In this document: positions 9,091 to 18,419 of the stretch, in pieces
How the letters are laid out: each line of letters opens with the position of its first letter
Position numbering within the stretch: the stretch's first letter is position 1
Assembly (NCBI RefSeq): GCF_050586345.1
Contig: NZ_JBOCEF010000001.1
Location: 62,001 to 126,000 of the forward strand
DNA from: JBOCEF01 sp050586345
Lineage (GTDB): Bacteria > Pseudomonadota > Alphaproteobacteria > Rhodobacterales > Rhodobacteraceae
Reading direction: 5' to 3'
Length of the DNA: 64,000 nt
The notes under the pieces: generated by a model
What the model saw: the letters and a program-made list of their open reading frames with translations, nothing else
Database searches by the model: none
What the model was told of the DNA's origin: nothing
Position numbers and translations under genes: made by a program

Positions 9091-10574
9091 CCGCGCGGCT
9101 TTCGGACCTGTCGCAGGTCGCGCCCGGCGTGCGCCTGCCCGCCTATGTCCCGGCCGCGCATGGCGTCGGGATCGTGCATCTCGGCCTCGGGGCCTTCCAC
9201 CGCGCCCACCAGGCGGCGGCGACCTGCGACGCGCTCTCGGCCTCGGGCGGGGACTGGCGGATCTGGGCCGCGTCCCTGCGCAGCGCCGCGGCGGCCGAGG
9301 CGCTGGGCCCGCAGAACGGCCTCTACACCCTGCTCGAGCGGGGCGAGGCGCTGTCGGCGCGGGTGATCGGCGCGCTGGCCGGGGCCGCGGGCGGCGACGG
9401 CGCGGCGGCCGAGGCGCTGGCCCGGATGGCCGCGCCCGGGACCCGCATCGTCACGCTGACGATCACCGAGAAGGGCTACGGCCTCTCCCGCGCCGCGGGG
9501 GGCTGCGACCCGGCGCATCCCGCCGTGGCCGCCGACCTCGCCGATCCGCGCAGCCCGACGGGCGCGCTGGGCCTGGTGGTCGAGGCGCAGCGGCTGCGCC
9601 GCGCCGCCGGGCTGCCCTTCCTGACCGTGCTGTGCTGCGACAACCTTCCCGACAACGGCAAGCTGCTGAAGGGCGCGCTGGTCGATTTCGCGATGCGCGC
9701 CGGCGACGGCGCGCTGGCCGAGGCGATGCGCGCCGAGATGGCCTGCCCCTCCTGCATGGTCGACCGCATCACGCCGCCCGCCACCGGGGCGACGCTGGCC
9801 GACGCCGAGCGGCTGACCGGCTGCGCGGATCTCGGCGCCATCGAGACCGAGCCCTTCTTCCAGTGGGTGATCGAGGATGACTTCCCCACCGGCCGTCCCG
9901 ACTGGGAGGCCGGCGGCGCGCAGTTCGTCGAGGACGTTGCCCCGTACGAGGCGATGAAGCTGCGGATGCTCAACGGCGCGCATTCGATGATGGCCTATGT
10001 CGGCGCGCTGTCGCATGTCGAATACGTGCGCGACGTGATGGCCGACCCGGCGCTGGCGCTGCTGGTGCGCCGCCACATGGCCGCCGCCGCGGCGACGCTG
10101 CCGCCGATGCCGGGCGCGGACCTTCCGGCCTATGCCGAGGCGCTGGCCGCCCGCTTCGCCAACCCCGCCATCGCCCATGCCACGCGCCACATCGCCATGG
10201 ACGGGACCGAGAAGCTGCCCCAGCGGATCCTCGCCCCCGCCGTGGACGCGCTGGAGGCGGGCCAGCCCCTGCGCCCCTTCGCCTTCGCCGCCGCCGCCTG
10301 GATGCGCTGGGCGATGGGGGTGTGCGACGACGGGCGCGACCACCCGCTGAACGACCCGCGCGAGGCCGAGATAAAGGCCGCGCTGCGCGGCGTGCAGGGG
10401 GCCGCGGGCATCCGCGACGCCCTGGCGGGCCTGCCGGGCCTGTTCCCCGACGCGCTGCGCGGGTCGCCCGAGTGGGCGGCCGAGGTGGAATGCGCGCTGG
10501 CCCTGATGCTGTCGCGCGGGATGAAGGCCGCGGCGGAAGCGGAAGCGGACGCGGCGGCGCGGGAGGCGGCGTGA
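9087..10574 (+). CDS. uxuB: Mannitol-dehydrogenase-family fructuronate reductase
   Basis: 495-residue polyol dehydrogenase of the long-chain mannitol family, interconverting D-fructuronate and D-mannonate with NAD(H). Visible are the N-terminal GIVHLGLGAFHRAHQA nucleotide loop, TITEKGYGL, the catalytic-site region CCDNLPDNG, and the KLRMLNGAHS segment with its conserved Lys and His. It overlaps both neighbours by 4 and 1 bases, so uxuA-uxuB-kdgK are translated as a unit. Confidence 0.94.
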   Translation: MTARLSDLSQVAPGVRLPAYVPAAHGVGIVHLGLGAFHRAHQAAATCDALSASGGDWRIWAASLRSAAAAEALGPQNGLYTLLERGEALSARVIGALAGAAGGDGAAAEALARMAAPGTRIVTLTITEKGYGLSRAAGGCDPAHPAVAADLADPRSPTGALGLVVEAQRLRRAAGLPFLTVLCCDNLPDNGKLLKGALVDFAMRAGDGALAEAMRAEMACPSCMVDRITPPATGATLADAERLTGCADLGAIETEPFFQWVIEDDFPTGRPDWEAGGAQFVEDVAPYEAMKLRMLNGAHSMMAYVGALSHVEYVRDVMADPALALLVRRHMAAAAATLPPMPGADLPAYAEALAARFANPAIAHATRHIAMDGTEKLPQRILAPAVDALEAGQPLRPFAFAAAAWMRWAMGVCDDGRDHPLNDPREAEIKAALRGVQGAAGIRDALAGLPGLFPDALRGSPEWAAEVECALALMLSRGMKAAAEAEADAAAREAA

Positions 10575-11482
10575 TGGCCGCCGGACCGGGCAAGCTGTTC
10601 CTCGCCGTCGGCGAGGTGATGGTCGAGCTTTCGGGCGACGGCCCCGGCCTGTGGCGCGAGGGCGTGGCGGGCGACACCTACAACACCGCCTGCCACGCGC
10701 GCCGGGCGCTGCCCGCGGACTGGCGCGTGGGCTATTTCACCCGCCTCGGGACCGACCCGTTCTCGGACCGAATCGCCGCCGCCGCCGAGGCGCGGGGGCT
10801 GGAGACCGGGTTCATCGCCCGCGACCCCTCGCGCCGCCCCGGCCTCTACGCCATCGCGCTGAAGGACGGGGAGCGCAGCTTCACCTATTGGCGCGACCGC
10901 TCGGCCGCGCGGCTGCTGGCCGATGACGAGGGCGCGCTGAGCGCTGCCTTCGGGCAGGCCGCCTGCATCCATGTCTCGGGCATCACCCTGGCGATCCTCG
11001 CGCCCGACCGGCGCGCGGCGCTGATCGCGGCGATGGCGCGGGCGCGGGACGCGGGCGCGGCCGTGGTGTTCGACGGCAATATCCGCCCGGCGCTGTGGGA
11101 GGATGCGGCGGCCATGCGCGCCGCGCTGACCGCCGCCGCGGGCGCGGCCTCGATCGCCTTGCCGAGCTTCGACGACGAGGCGGCGGCCTTCGGCGACGCC
11201 GACATCCACGCCACCGCGGCGCGTCTGCACGCCGCCGGGGCGCGGGAGGTGGTGGTGAAGAATGGCGGCGGGACGGTGCTCGTCTCCGGCCCCGATGGCG
11301 CGGCGGAGTTGTCGGACCTGCCGAAGGTGACCCCCGTCGACACCACCGGCGCGGGCGACAGCTTCAACGGCGCCTTCCTCGCCGCCCGCCTGACCGGCGC
11401 GGGGGCGGAAGAGGCCGTGCGCGCGGGCCATGCCTGCGCCAGCGCCGTGGTGCTGCACAAGGGCGCGCTGCCGCCGCTGTGA
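10574..11482 (+). CDS. kdgK: 2-keto-3-deoxygluconate kinase
   Basis: 302-residue PfkB/ribokinase-family sugar kinase. It has the N-terminal AVGEVMVEL strand and the C-terminal signature DTTGAGDSFNGAF with the catalytic Asp. It phosphorylates KDG to KDPG, the step after UxuA. The ATG shares one base with the uxuB stop. The next enzyme, KDPG aldolase, is not in the window. Confidence 0.93.
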   Translation: MAAGPGKLFLAVGEVMVELSGDGPGLWREGVAGDTYNTACHARRALPADWRVGYFTRLGTDPFSDRIAAAAEARGLETGFIARDPSRRPGLYAIALKDGERSFTYWRDRSAARLLADDEGALSAAFGQAACIHVSGITLAILAPDRRAALIAAMARARDAGAAVVFDGNIRPALWEDAAAMRAALTAAAGAASIALPSFDDEAAAFGDADIHATAARLHAAGAREVVVKNGGGTVLVSGPDGAAELSDLPKVTPVDTTGAGDSFNGAFLAARLTGAGAEEAVRAGHACASAVVLHKGALPPL

Positions 11483-11510
11483 CGCCTTTGGGCCGCTGCG
11501 CGCCGAGCCC

Positions 11511-11541
11511 CGGGCCGCCCCTGTGACGCAGGGGCGGCCCG
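11511..11541 (+). terminator. Stem-loop after kdgK
   Basis: Thirteen perfect base pairs (11511-11523 with 11529-11541) around a 5-base loop, 28 bases past the kdgK stop. There is no clear U-tract, like several other strong hairpins in this window. It probably ends the uxuA-uxuB-kdgK transcript. Confidence 0.6.
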
Positions 11542-11717
11542 TTGCGGTCATGGCCCCGGGCGCGCAGACTGCGCCCCGGAAGCACGCCGCAGCGACCGAC
11601 CGCCTCCGACCGCTGATCCCCGGATAGCGACATGGCCGCACGCCCCTGTATACGGCTGTAGACCGTGGCGCCCCCGTCGGCTAGCTTCCGCGCGCCCAAG
11701 GACAAAGGTGGTGAATC

Positions 11718-13925
<2,208 letters not shown>

Positions 13926-13949
13926 TTTCGGCCTGATGGACGCGGAAAA

Positions 13950-13984
13950 CCCCCGCCGGAGCGATCCGGCGGGGGTTTTTCTTT
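13950..13984 (+). terminator. Intrinsic terminator of icd
   Basis: A 10-bp perfect stem (13950-13959 with 13966-13975), a 6-base loop and a T-rich tail (T5-C-T3), 24 bases after the icd stop. One of the best Rho-independent terminators in the window. Confidence 0.93.
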
Positions 13985-14017
13985 GCCGCGCGGGGCAGGG
14001 GGCTTGGGGCAGGGGGA

Positions 14018-14800
14018 TCAGCCCACCGAATGCGCCTTGCCGAAAGCGGTCAGCGCCGCGACCGCCGGGCCGCCGGGGTCCAGCGCAGCGGGGTCCGAGC
14101 CGATCAGGGTCACCGCCAGCTGCGCCTCGCCCTGCCAGTCGAGCACCGGGGCGGCCAGCGCCACCAGCCCGGGGATGAAATCGCCGTCCACCGTCGCGTA
14201 GCCGCGCCCGCGCAGGCGCTCCCGCAGCGCCTTCACCCCGGCCTGCGTCGGCTCGAGATCCGGGACCAGCCGCGGGTTCTTCTTCGCCCGGCTCAGCTCC
14301 GCCGCCAGCGTGCCGCGCAGGGGCGCCTCGGCCCCCCAGGCGAGGAACACCCGCCCCGACGCGGAGTTCAGCAGCGGCAGCGCCGAGCCGAGACCCATCG
14401 AGGTCACCGCCGGGCTCTCGGCCCGCTCCCACCGCACCACGACGGCGCCCTGGGGGCTCCAGACCGACACGAGGCCGGTCATCCCGGTGGCGGCGCAGAG
14501 CTCGGGCAGCGCGTCGGCCACGTCGTTCACGAAGTCATGCCGCGCCAGCGCCGCCAGCCCAAGGGCCATCGCCCCGGGGCCGAGCGTGTATTTGCCGGAC
14601 TTCTCCACCTGCGCCGCCAGCCCGGCGCGCACGAAGGCGCCGAGGTATCGGTGCACCTTGCTCGGGGCCATGTCGCAGGCGCGCGCGAGGTCCGAGAGCG
14701 CGGCGGGCCCCCCGGCGTCGCGCAGCGCCCCCAGCACCACCAGCGCAAGGTCCAGCGACTGGGCGCCGGAGCGCGCCTTGCCTGCCTCCTCCCCGCTCAT
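14018..14800 (-). CDS. IclR-family regulator
   Basis: 260 residues: N-terminal winged helix (about 15-80, with LSDLARACDMAPSKVHRYL) and a C-terminal IclR effector domain with the ARHDFVNDVADALPELC and LPLLNSASGRVFLAW stretches. Family members often control aromatic-acid catabolism. Its ATG overlaps the stop of the thioesterase gene, so both are co-transcribed, and the pair is divergent from the hydroxylase-ligase fusion it presumably controls. Confidence 0.92.
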   Translation of the reverse strand: MSGEEAGKARSGAQSLDLALVVLGALRDAGGPAALSDLARACDMAPSKVHRYLGAFVRAGLAAQVEKSGKYTLGPGAMALGLAALARHDFVNDVADALPELCAATGMTGLVSVWSPQGAVVVRWERAESPAVTSMGLGSALPLLNSASGRVFLAWGAEAPLRGTLAAELSRAKKNPRLVPDLEPTQAGVKALRERLRGRGYATVDGDFIPGLVALAAPVLDWQGEAQLAVTLIGSDPAALDPGGPAVAALTAFGKAHSVG

Positions 14801-15198
14801 GCCGGGTCGAGGATCGCCCGCAGCGGCGCCATCTCGCCGCCGCGCAGGCCGGTTTCGGTGCGGATGAACATGCCGCGGACCTCGGTCCCGGTCATCGCCA
14901 CGGTGTCGCCGAGGCGGCCCTCGTAGCGCAGGGTCAGGCTCTTCTCACTCCATTCGAAGCCGGTGATGACGACGGTCAGCACGTCGCCGGGCTTCACCGG
15001 GCGGCGGAAGCGCGCGCTTGCATCCATCAGCCCCAGGCCGATGGAGCCCACGGACTCGCAGACCTTTTCATGCCCGCCATGGCCCGCGAGATACTCGTGA
15101 AAACACGCGTCCAGCCAGCGGAAGAAGTTGGGATAGAACACGATTCCCGCCGGATCGCAGTCGCCGAAGCTGACCCGGAATTGGCTGTGATGGCGCAT
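14797..15198 (-). CDS. Hotdog-fold acyl-CoA thioesterase (4-hydroxybenzoyl-CoA thioesterase type)
   Basis: 133 residues of the 4HBT family. The catalytic motif is FGDCDPAGIVFYPNFFRWLD, as in 4-hydroxybenzoyl-CoA thioesterase, with the Asp (first or second of the motif) as catalytic acid. I prefer the ATG at 15198 (MRHHSQFRV, GGAAA upstream) because the alternative ATG at 15231 would overlap a palindrome in the control region; both remain possible. It probably hydrolyses the hydroxylated aryl-CoA made by the divergent fusion enzyme. Confidence 0.88.
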   Translation of the reverse strand: MRHHSQFRVSFGDCDPAGIVFYPNFFRWLDACFHEYLAGHGGHEKVCESVGSIGLGLMDASARFRRPVKPGDVLTVVITGFEWSEKSLTLRYEGRLGDTVAMTGTEVRGMFIRTETGLRGGEMAPLRAILDPA

Positions 15199-15291
15199 CG
15201 AGATTTCCACATTGAAGAAGGCATTGCACATTTCGGAACGAAGCTTATGGTTTCAGCCGACATCTGTCGAGCGAATCCGGGAGGGGATTGC
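15199..15291. promoter_or_regulatory. Divergent thioesterase/fusion-enzyme control region with candidate IclR operator
   Basis: A 93-base spacer, relatively AT-rich. It contains TTCGGAACGAA (15232-15242), four-base arms TTCG/CGAA around three bases, resembling the GTTCG-type half sites of IclR-family aromatic regulators. GGAGG lies 7 bases before the fusion start at 15292. The operator is a guess from shape and position. Confidence 0.4.
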
Positions 15292-18018
15292 ATGACGCTG
15301 AGTTCCGTCGAAATTCTCGGCGGGGGGCCCGCGGGCCTCTACGCCGCCATCCTGCTGCGCAAGGCCATGCCGCATCTGCGCCTGCGCGTGACCGAGCGGA
15401 ACCCCGCCGGGGCCACCTTCGGCTTCGGGGTGGTGTTCTCGGACCAGGCGCTGGATTTCCTCAAGCAGGACGATCCGTGGATCCATGACCAGATCGCCCC
15501 GGCGATGGAGCGGTGGCGGAACATGACGTTGAACCTGCCCGCGGGGCAGGAGGTGCTGGACGGGATCGGCTTCTCCGCCATCGGGCGGCTGGAGCTGATC
15601 GAGATCCTGCGCGAGCGGGCCGAGAGCCTCGGCATCGACATCCGTTTCGACACCGAGGTGACGGACCTGGCGGAACTGGACGCGGACCTGGTGATCGGCG
15701 CCGACGGGCTGAACTCGCTGGTCCGCGCCAGCGACCCCGAGGCGTTCGGCACGAAGATGGAGGAATTCACCAACCACTTCGCGTGGTTCGGCACGGACCG
15801 GCCCTTCGACACGCTGACCCAGACCTTCGTCGACACCGACAAGGGGCCGCTCAACGCCCACCACTACCGCTTCGCGCCGGATCGCAGCACCTTCATCGTG
15901 GAATGCGAGGCGGACACCTTCGACGCTTACGGCTTCGGCGGGATGTCCGAGGAGGAGAGCGCGGCGCTGTGCGGCGAGATCTTCGCGGACGCGCTGCAGG
16001 GCGCGAAGCTGGTCTGCAACAAGTCCCACTGGCGCAACTTCCCGCGGCTGTGGTGCGAGAACTGGGTGGCCGGGCGCCGGGTGATCCTCGGCGACGCCGC
16101 GCACACGGCGCATTTCTCCATCGGCTCGGGCACGCGCCTGGCGATGGAGGACGTCAACTCGCTGGTCGCCCACCTGGCCGCGGAGCCGGACGTGGACGCG
16201 GCGCTGGCCAACTGGCAGGCCGAGCGCCTGCCCATCGCGAAGAAGATCGTCGACGCCGCCAACACCTCGGCCCGCTGGTACGAGCATTTCGGTGAGAAGA
16301 TCGCCCTGCCGCCGCTCGACTTCGCCTTCGACTACCTGTCGCGCTCCGGCCGCGTGGACCTCGAGCGGATGCGCAAGCTGGCGCCCGATTTCACCGCCCG
16401 CTACGAGGCCGCCCATGCCGAGGATCCGATCGTGGACCCGGTGGCCGACGATCTGCCCGGCGCGGTGGAGATCGGCTACCGGCGCGCGGATCACCCCAAT
16501 TGCTCCGAGATCCTGTGGCAGAACCTGGCGCGCAACCCGGACAAGACCGCCGTCACCGGCCCGGGCGGCACGCTGAGCTATGCCGAGTTGATCGCCGAGG
16601 CGTCGCGCTGGGGCCATGCCTTCGCCCGCTTCGGGCTGCGGCGGGGCGAGCGGATCGCCTTCTTCCTCGATGACGGCCCGGCCTTCGCCGCCGCCTTCTA
16701 CGGCGCGGTGCGGGCGGGTTTCGTGCCGGTGCTGCTCAACACCCAGACCCGGGCGGAACTGCTGAACTATTTCCTCAAGGACAGCGGCGCGCGGATCGCG
16801 GTTTGCGAGGGCGCTTTCCAGGAGGTGATGGCCGAGGCCCGCCCCGGCTCGCGCGTCTCCAAGGTCGTGCTGGTCGGCGGGACGCCCGCCGGCGCGTCCG
16901 AGCAGTGCGAGGTGGATTTCACCGCGGGGATGCCCGAGTCGCTGGAGGCCGCCGACACCGGCCCCGACGACATGGCGCTGTGGATGTATTCCTCGGGCTC
17001 GACCGGGCGGCCCAAGGGGATCGTCCACATGCACCACGACCTCGCCTATGCCGACATGGCCTTCGGGCGGCGGGTGCTGCAGCTGGAGCCGTCGGACATT
17101 TGCTATTCCGTGCCGAAGGCGTTCTTCGCCTACGGGTTCGGCAATTCGCTGCTGTTCCCGTTCTCGGTCGGCGCGACCTCGGTGCTGACCCCGGGCCAGC
17201 CGCGCCCCGACATGGTGTGGGCGGCGCTGGAGACCTGGCGGCCGACCGTCTTCTTCGGGCTGCCGACCCTCTACACCGCGCTGGCCCATGCGCCGGGGGC
17301 GGCGGAGAAGGACCTGTCCTTCCTGCGCCGCTCGATGTCCGCGGCCGAGACGCTGAGCGCCGAGATCTATGGCGCGTGGAAGGCGCTGGCCGGGCACGGG
17401 CCGACCGAGGGGCTGGGCAGCACCGAGATGCTGCACGTGTACCTGTCGAACACCCATGACGATCATCGCCTCGGGTCGGCGGGCGCCCGCGTGCCGGGCT
17501 ACGAGATCCGGCTGGTGGACCCGGACGGGCGCGAGGTGGCCGCGGGCGAGGAAGGGGTGATGGAGGTGCGCGGGCATTCTTCCGCGCCCTGCTACTGGAA
17601 CCGCCCCGACAAGACGCGCGAGACGATGCGCGGCGACTGGATCCACACCGGCGACCGCTTCATCGCGCGGGACGGGCATTACTATTTCCAGGGCCGGGCG
17701 GATGACCTGGTGAAGGTCTCGGGGCAATGGGTCTGGCCGCTGGAGGTGGAGCGGTGCCTGAACGAGCATCCCGAGGTTCGGGAATGCGCGGTGCTGGCGC
17801 ACAAGCTGGCGGATGAGCGGATCGCGTTGCGCGCCGTGGTGGCGCTGCGCGACGGCGGCGGCGATGCGGCGGCGACCGAGCGGCTGCGGGCCTTCGTGAA
17901 GGAGCGGCTGACCCCCTACAAGCGGCCGGGCATCGTCGATTACGTTGCCGAGCTGCCCAAGACGGGGACCGGCAAGATCGACCGCCAGGCGCTGGTGGCG
18001 ATGGCGGTGGAGGCCTGA
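15292..18018 (+). CDS. Fusion protein: FAD aryl-CoA hydroxylase + aromatic acid-CoA ligase
   Basis: 908 residues with two complete enzymes. Residues 1-375 are a group A flavin monooxygenase of the salicylyl-CoA 5-hydroxylase/2-aminobenzoyl-CoA monooxygenase type: GGGPAG FAD loop (10-15), IGADG (135-139), ILGDAAH (265-271). From about 400 a class I adenylate-forming ligase follows, closest to benzoate-CoA ligases: YSSGSTGRPKG (566-576), GRADDLVKVSG (801-811), and the acyl-adenylation lysine in TGTGK (K895). A single polypeptide could activate an aromatic acid and hydroxylate the thioester; the divergent thioesterase would release the product. Known homologues of the first half instead carry an old-yellow-enzyme domain or stand alone. 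Substrate (salicylate, anthranilate or similar) is unproven. The junction is in frame with no sign of an artefact. Confidence 0.93.
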   Translation: MTLSSVEILGGGPAGLYAAILLRKAMPHLRLRVTERNPAGATFGFGVVFSDQALDFLKQDDPWIHDQIAPAMERWRNMTLNLPAGQEVLDGIGFSAIGRLELIEILRERAESLGIDIRFDTEVTDLAELDADLVIGADGLNSLVRASDPEAFGTKMEEFTNHFAWFGTDRPFDTLTQTFVDTDKGPLNAHHYRFAPDRSTFIVECEADTFDAYGFGGMSEEESAALCGEIFADALQGAKLVCNKSHWRNFPRLWCENWVAGRRVILGDAAHTAHFSIGSGTRLAMEDVNSLVAHLAAEPDVDAALANWQAERLPIAKKIVDAANTSARWYEHFGEKIALPPLDFAFDYLSRSGRVDLERMRKLAPDFTARYEAAHAEDPIVDPVADDLPGAVEIGYRRADHPNCSEILWQNLARNPDKTAVTGPGGTLSYAELIAEASRWGHAFARFGLRRGERIAFFLDDGPAFAAAFYGAVRAGFVPVLLNTQTRAELLNYFLKDSGARIAVCEGAFQEVMAEARPGSRVSKVVLVGGTPAGASEQCEVDFTAGMPESLEAADTGPDDMALWMYSSGSTGRPKGIVHMHHDLAYADMAFGRRVLQLEPSDICYSVPKAFFAYGFGNSLLFPFSVGATSVLTPGQPRPDMVWAALETWRPTVFFGLPTLYTALAHAPGAAEKDLSFLRRSMSAAETLSAEIYGAWKALAGHGPTEGLGSTEMLHVYLSNTHDDHRLGSAGARVPGYEIRLVDPDGREVAAGEEGVMEVRGHSSAPCYWNRPDKTRETMRGDWIHTGDRFIARDGHYYFQGRADDLVKVSGQWVWPLEVERCLNEHPEVRECAVLAHKLADERIALRAVVALRDGGGDAAATERLRAFVKERLTPYKRPGIVDYVAELPKTGTGKIDRQALVAMAVEA

Positions 18019-18419
18019 CGGGCGGGGCGCGGTCCGGCCTCGGTCCGCGCCCGGTCCCCGGAGATGGCGCGGCGGCGCGTCCCCGGCGCCCGGACCGTTC
18101 CGGCGGGCCGGGTTGATGCGCCCCCGCGCCGCCGTTCGGCGCCGCGCGCCGGGCCCTCCCCCCCCTCGCCGGCGGGTCGGGACTGCGCGGAAGGCGTCGC
18201 CGTCCCTCGGGCGGCGCCGCGCCGAAACGGCGGACGGGCCGGGGCGTGTCGCGCCCCGGCCCGTCTCGTGCTGTAGGACCCGTGCCGCCCCGTCCCGTGG
18301 TCCGGGTTGGGGTGGGGGCGAGGGCCAGGGCCAGGGCCGGGGCCGGGGCGTCCTGGCCGCCCCCGGCCCGGCCGCCTGCCGACCCGCGCTGGAGGGCGGG
18401 CGGCGAGGGCCTGCACAGG
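18019..18419. other. Non-coding spacer between convergent genes
   Basis: 401 GC-rich bases between the fusion gene and the convergent chemoreceptor gene. It holds a strong hairpin (18233-18265) and a simple tandem run of GGGCCA/GGGCCG-like hexamers at about 18319-18350. No frame has protein-like composition. Confidence 0.6.
18233..18265. terminator. Stem-loop between convergent genes
   Basis: Perfect 14-bp inverted repeat (18233-18246 with 18252-18265), 5-base loop, no U-tract. Its place between two convergent genes suggests a shared transcription end. Confidence 0.55.

Noticed and set aside
18319..18350. Short tandem GGGCCA/GGGCCG repeats as a CRISPR or regulatory array
   Set aside because: Hexamer slippage in GC-rich DNA; no spacers and no symmetry.
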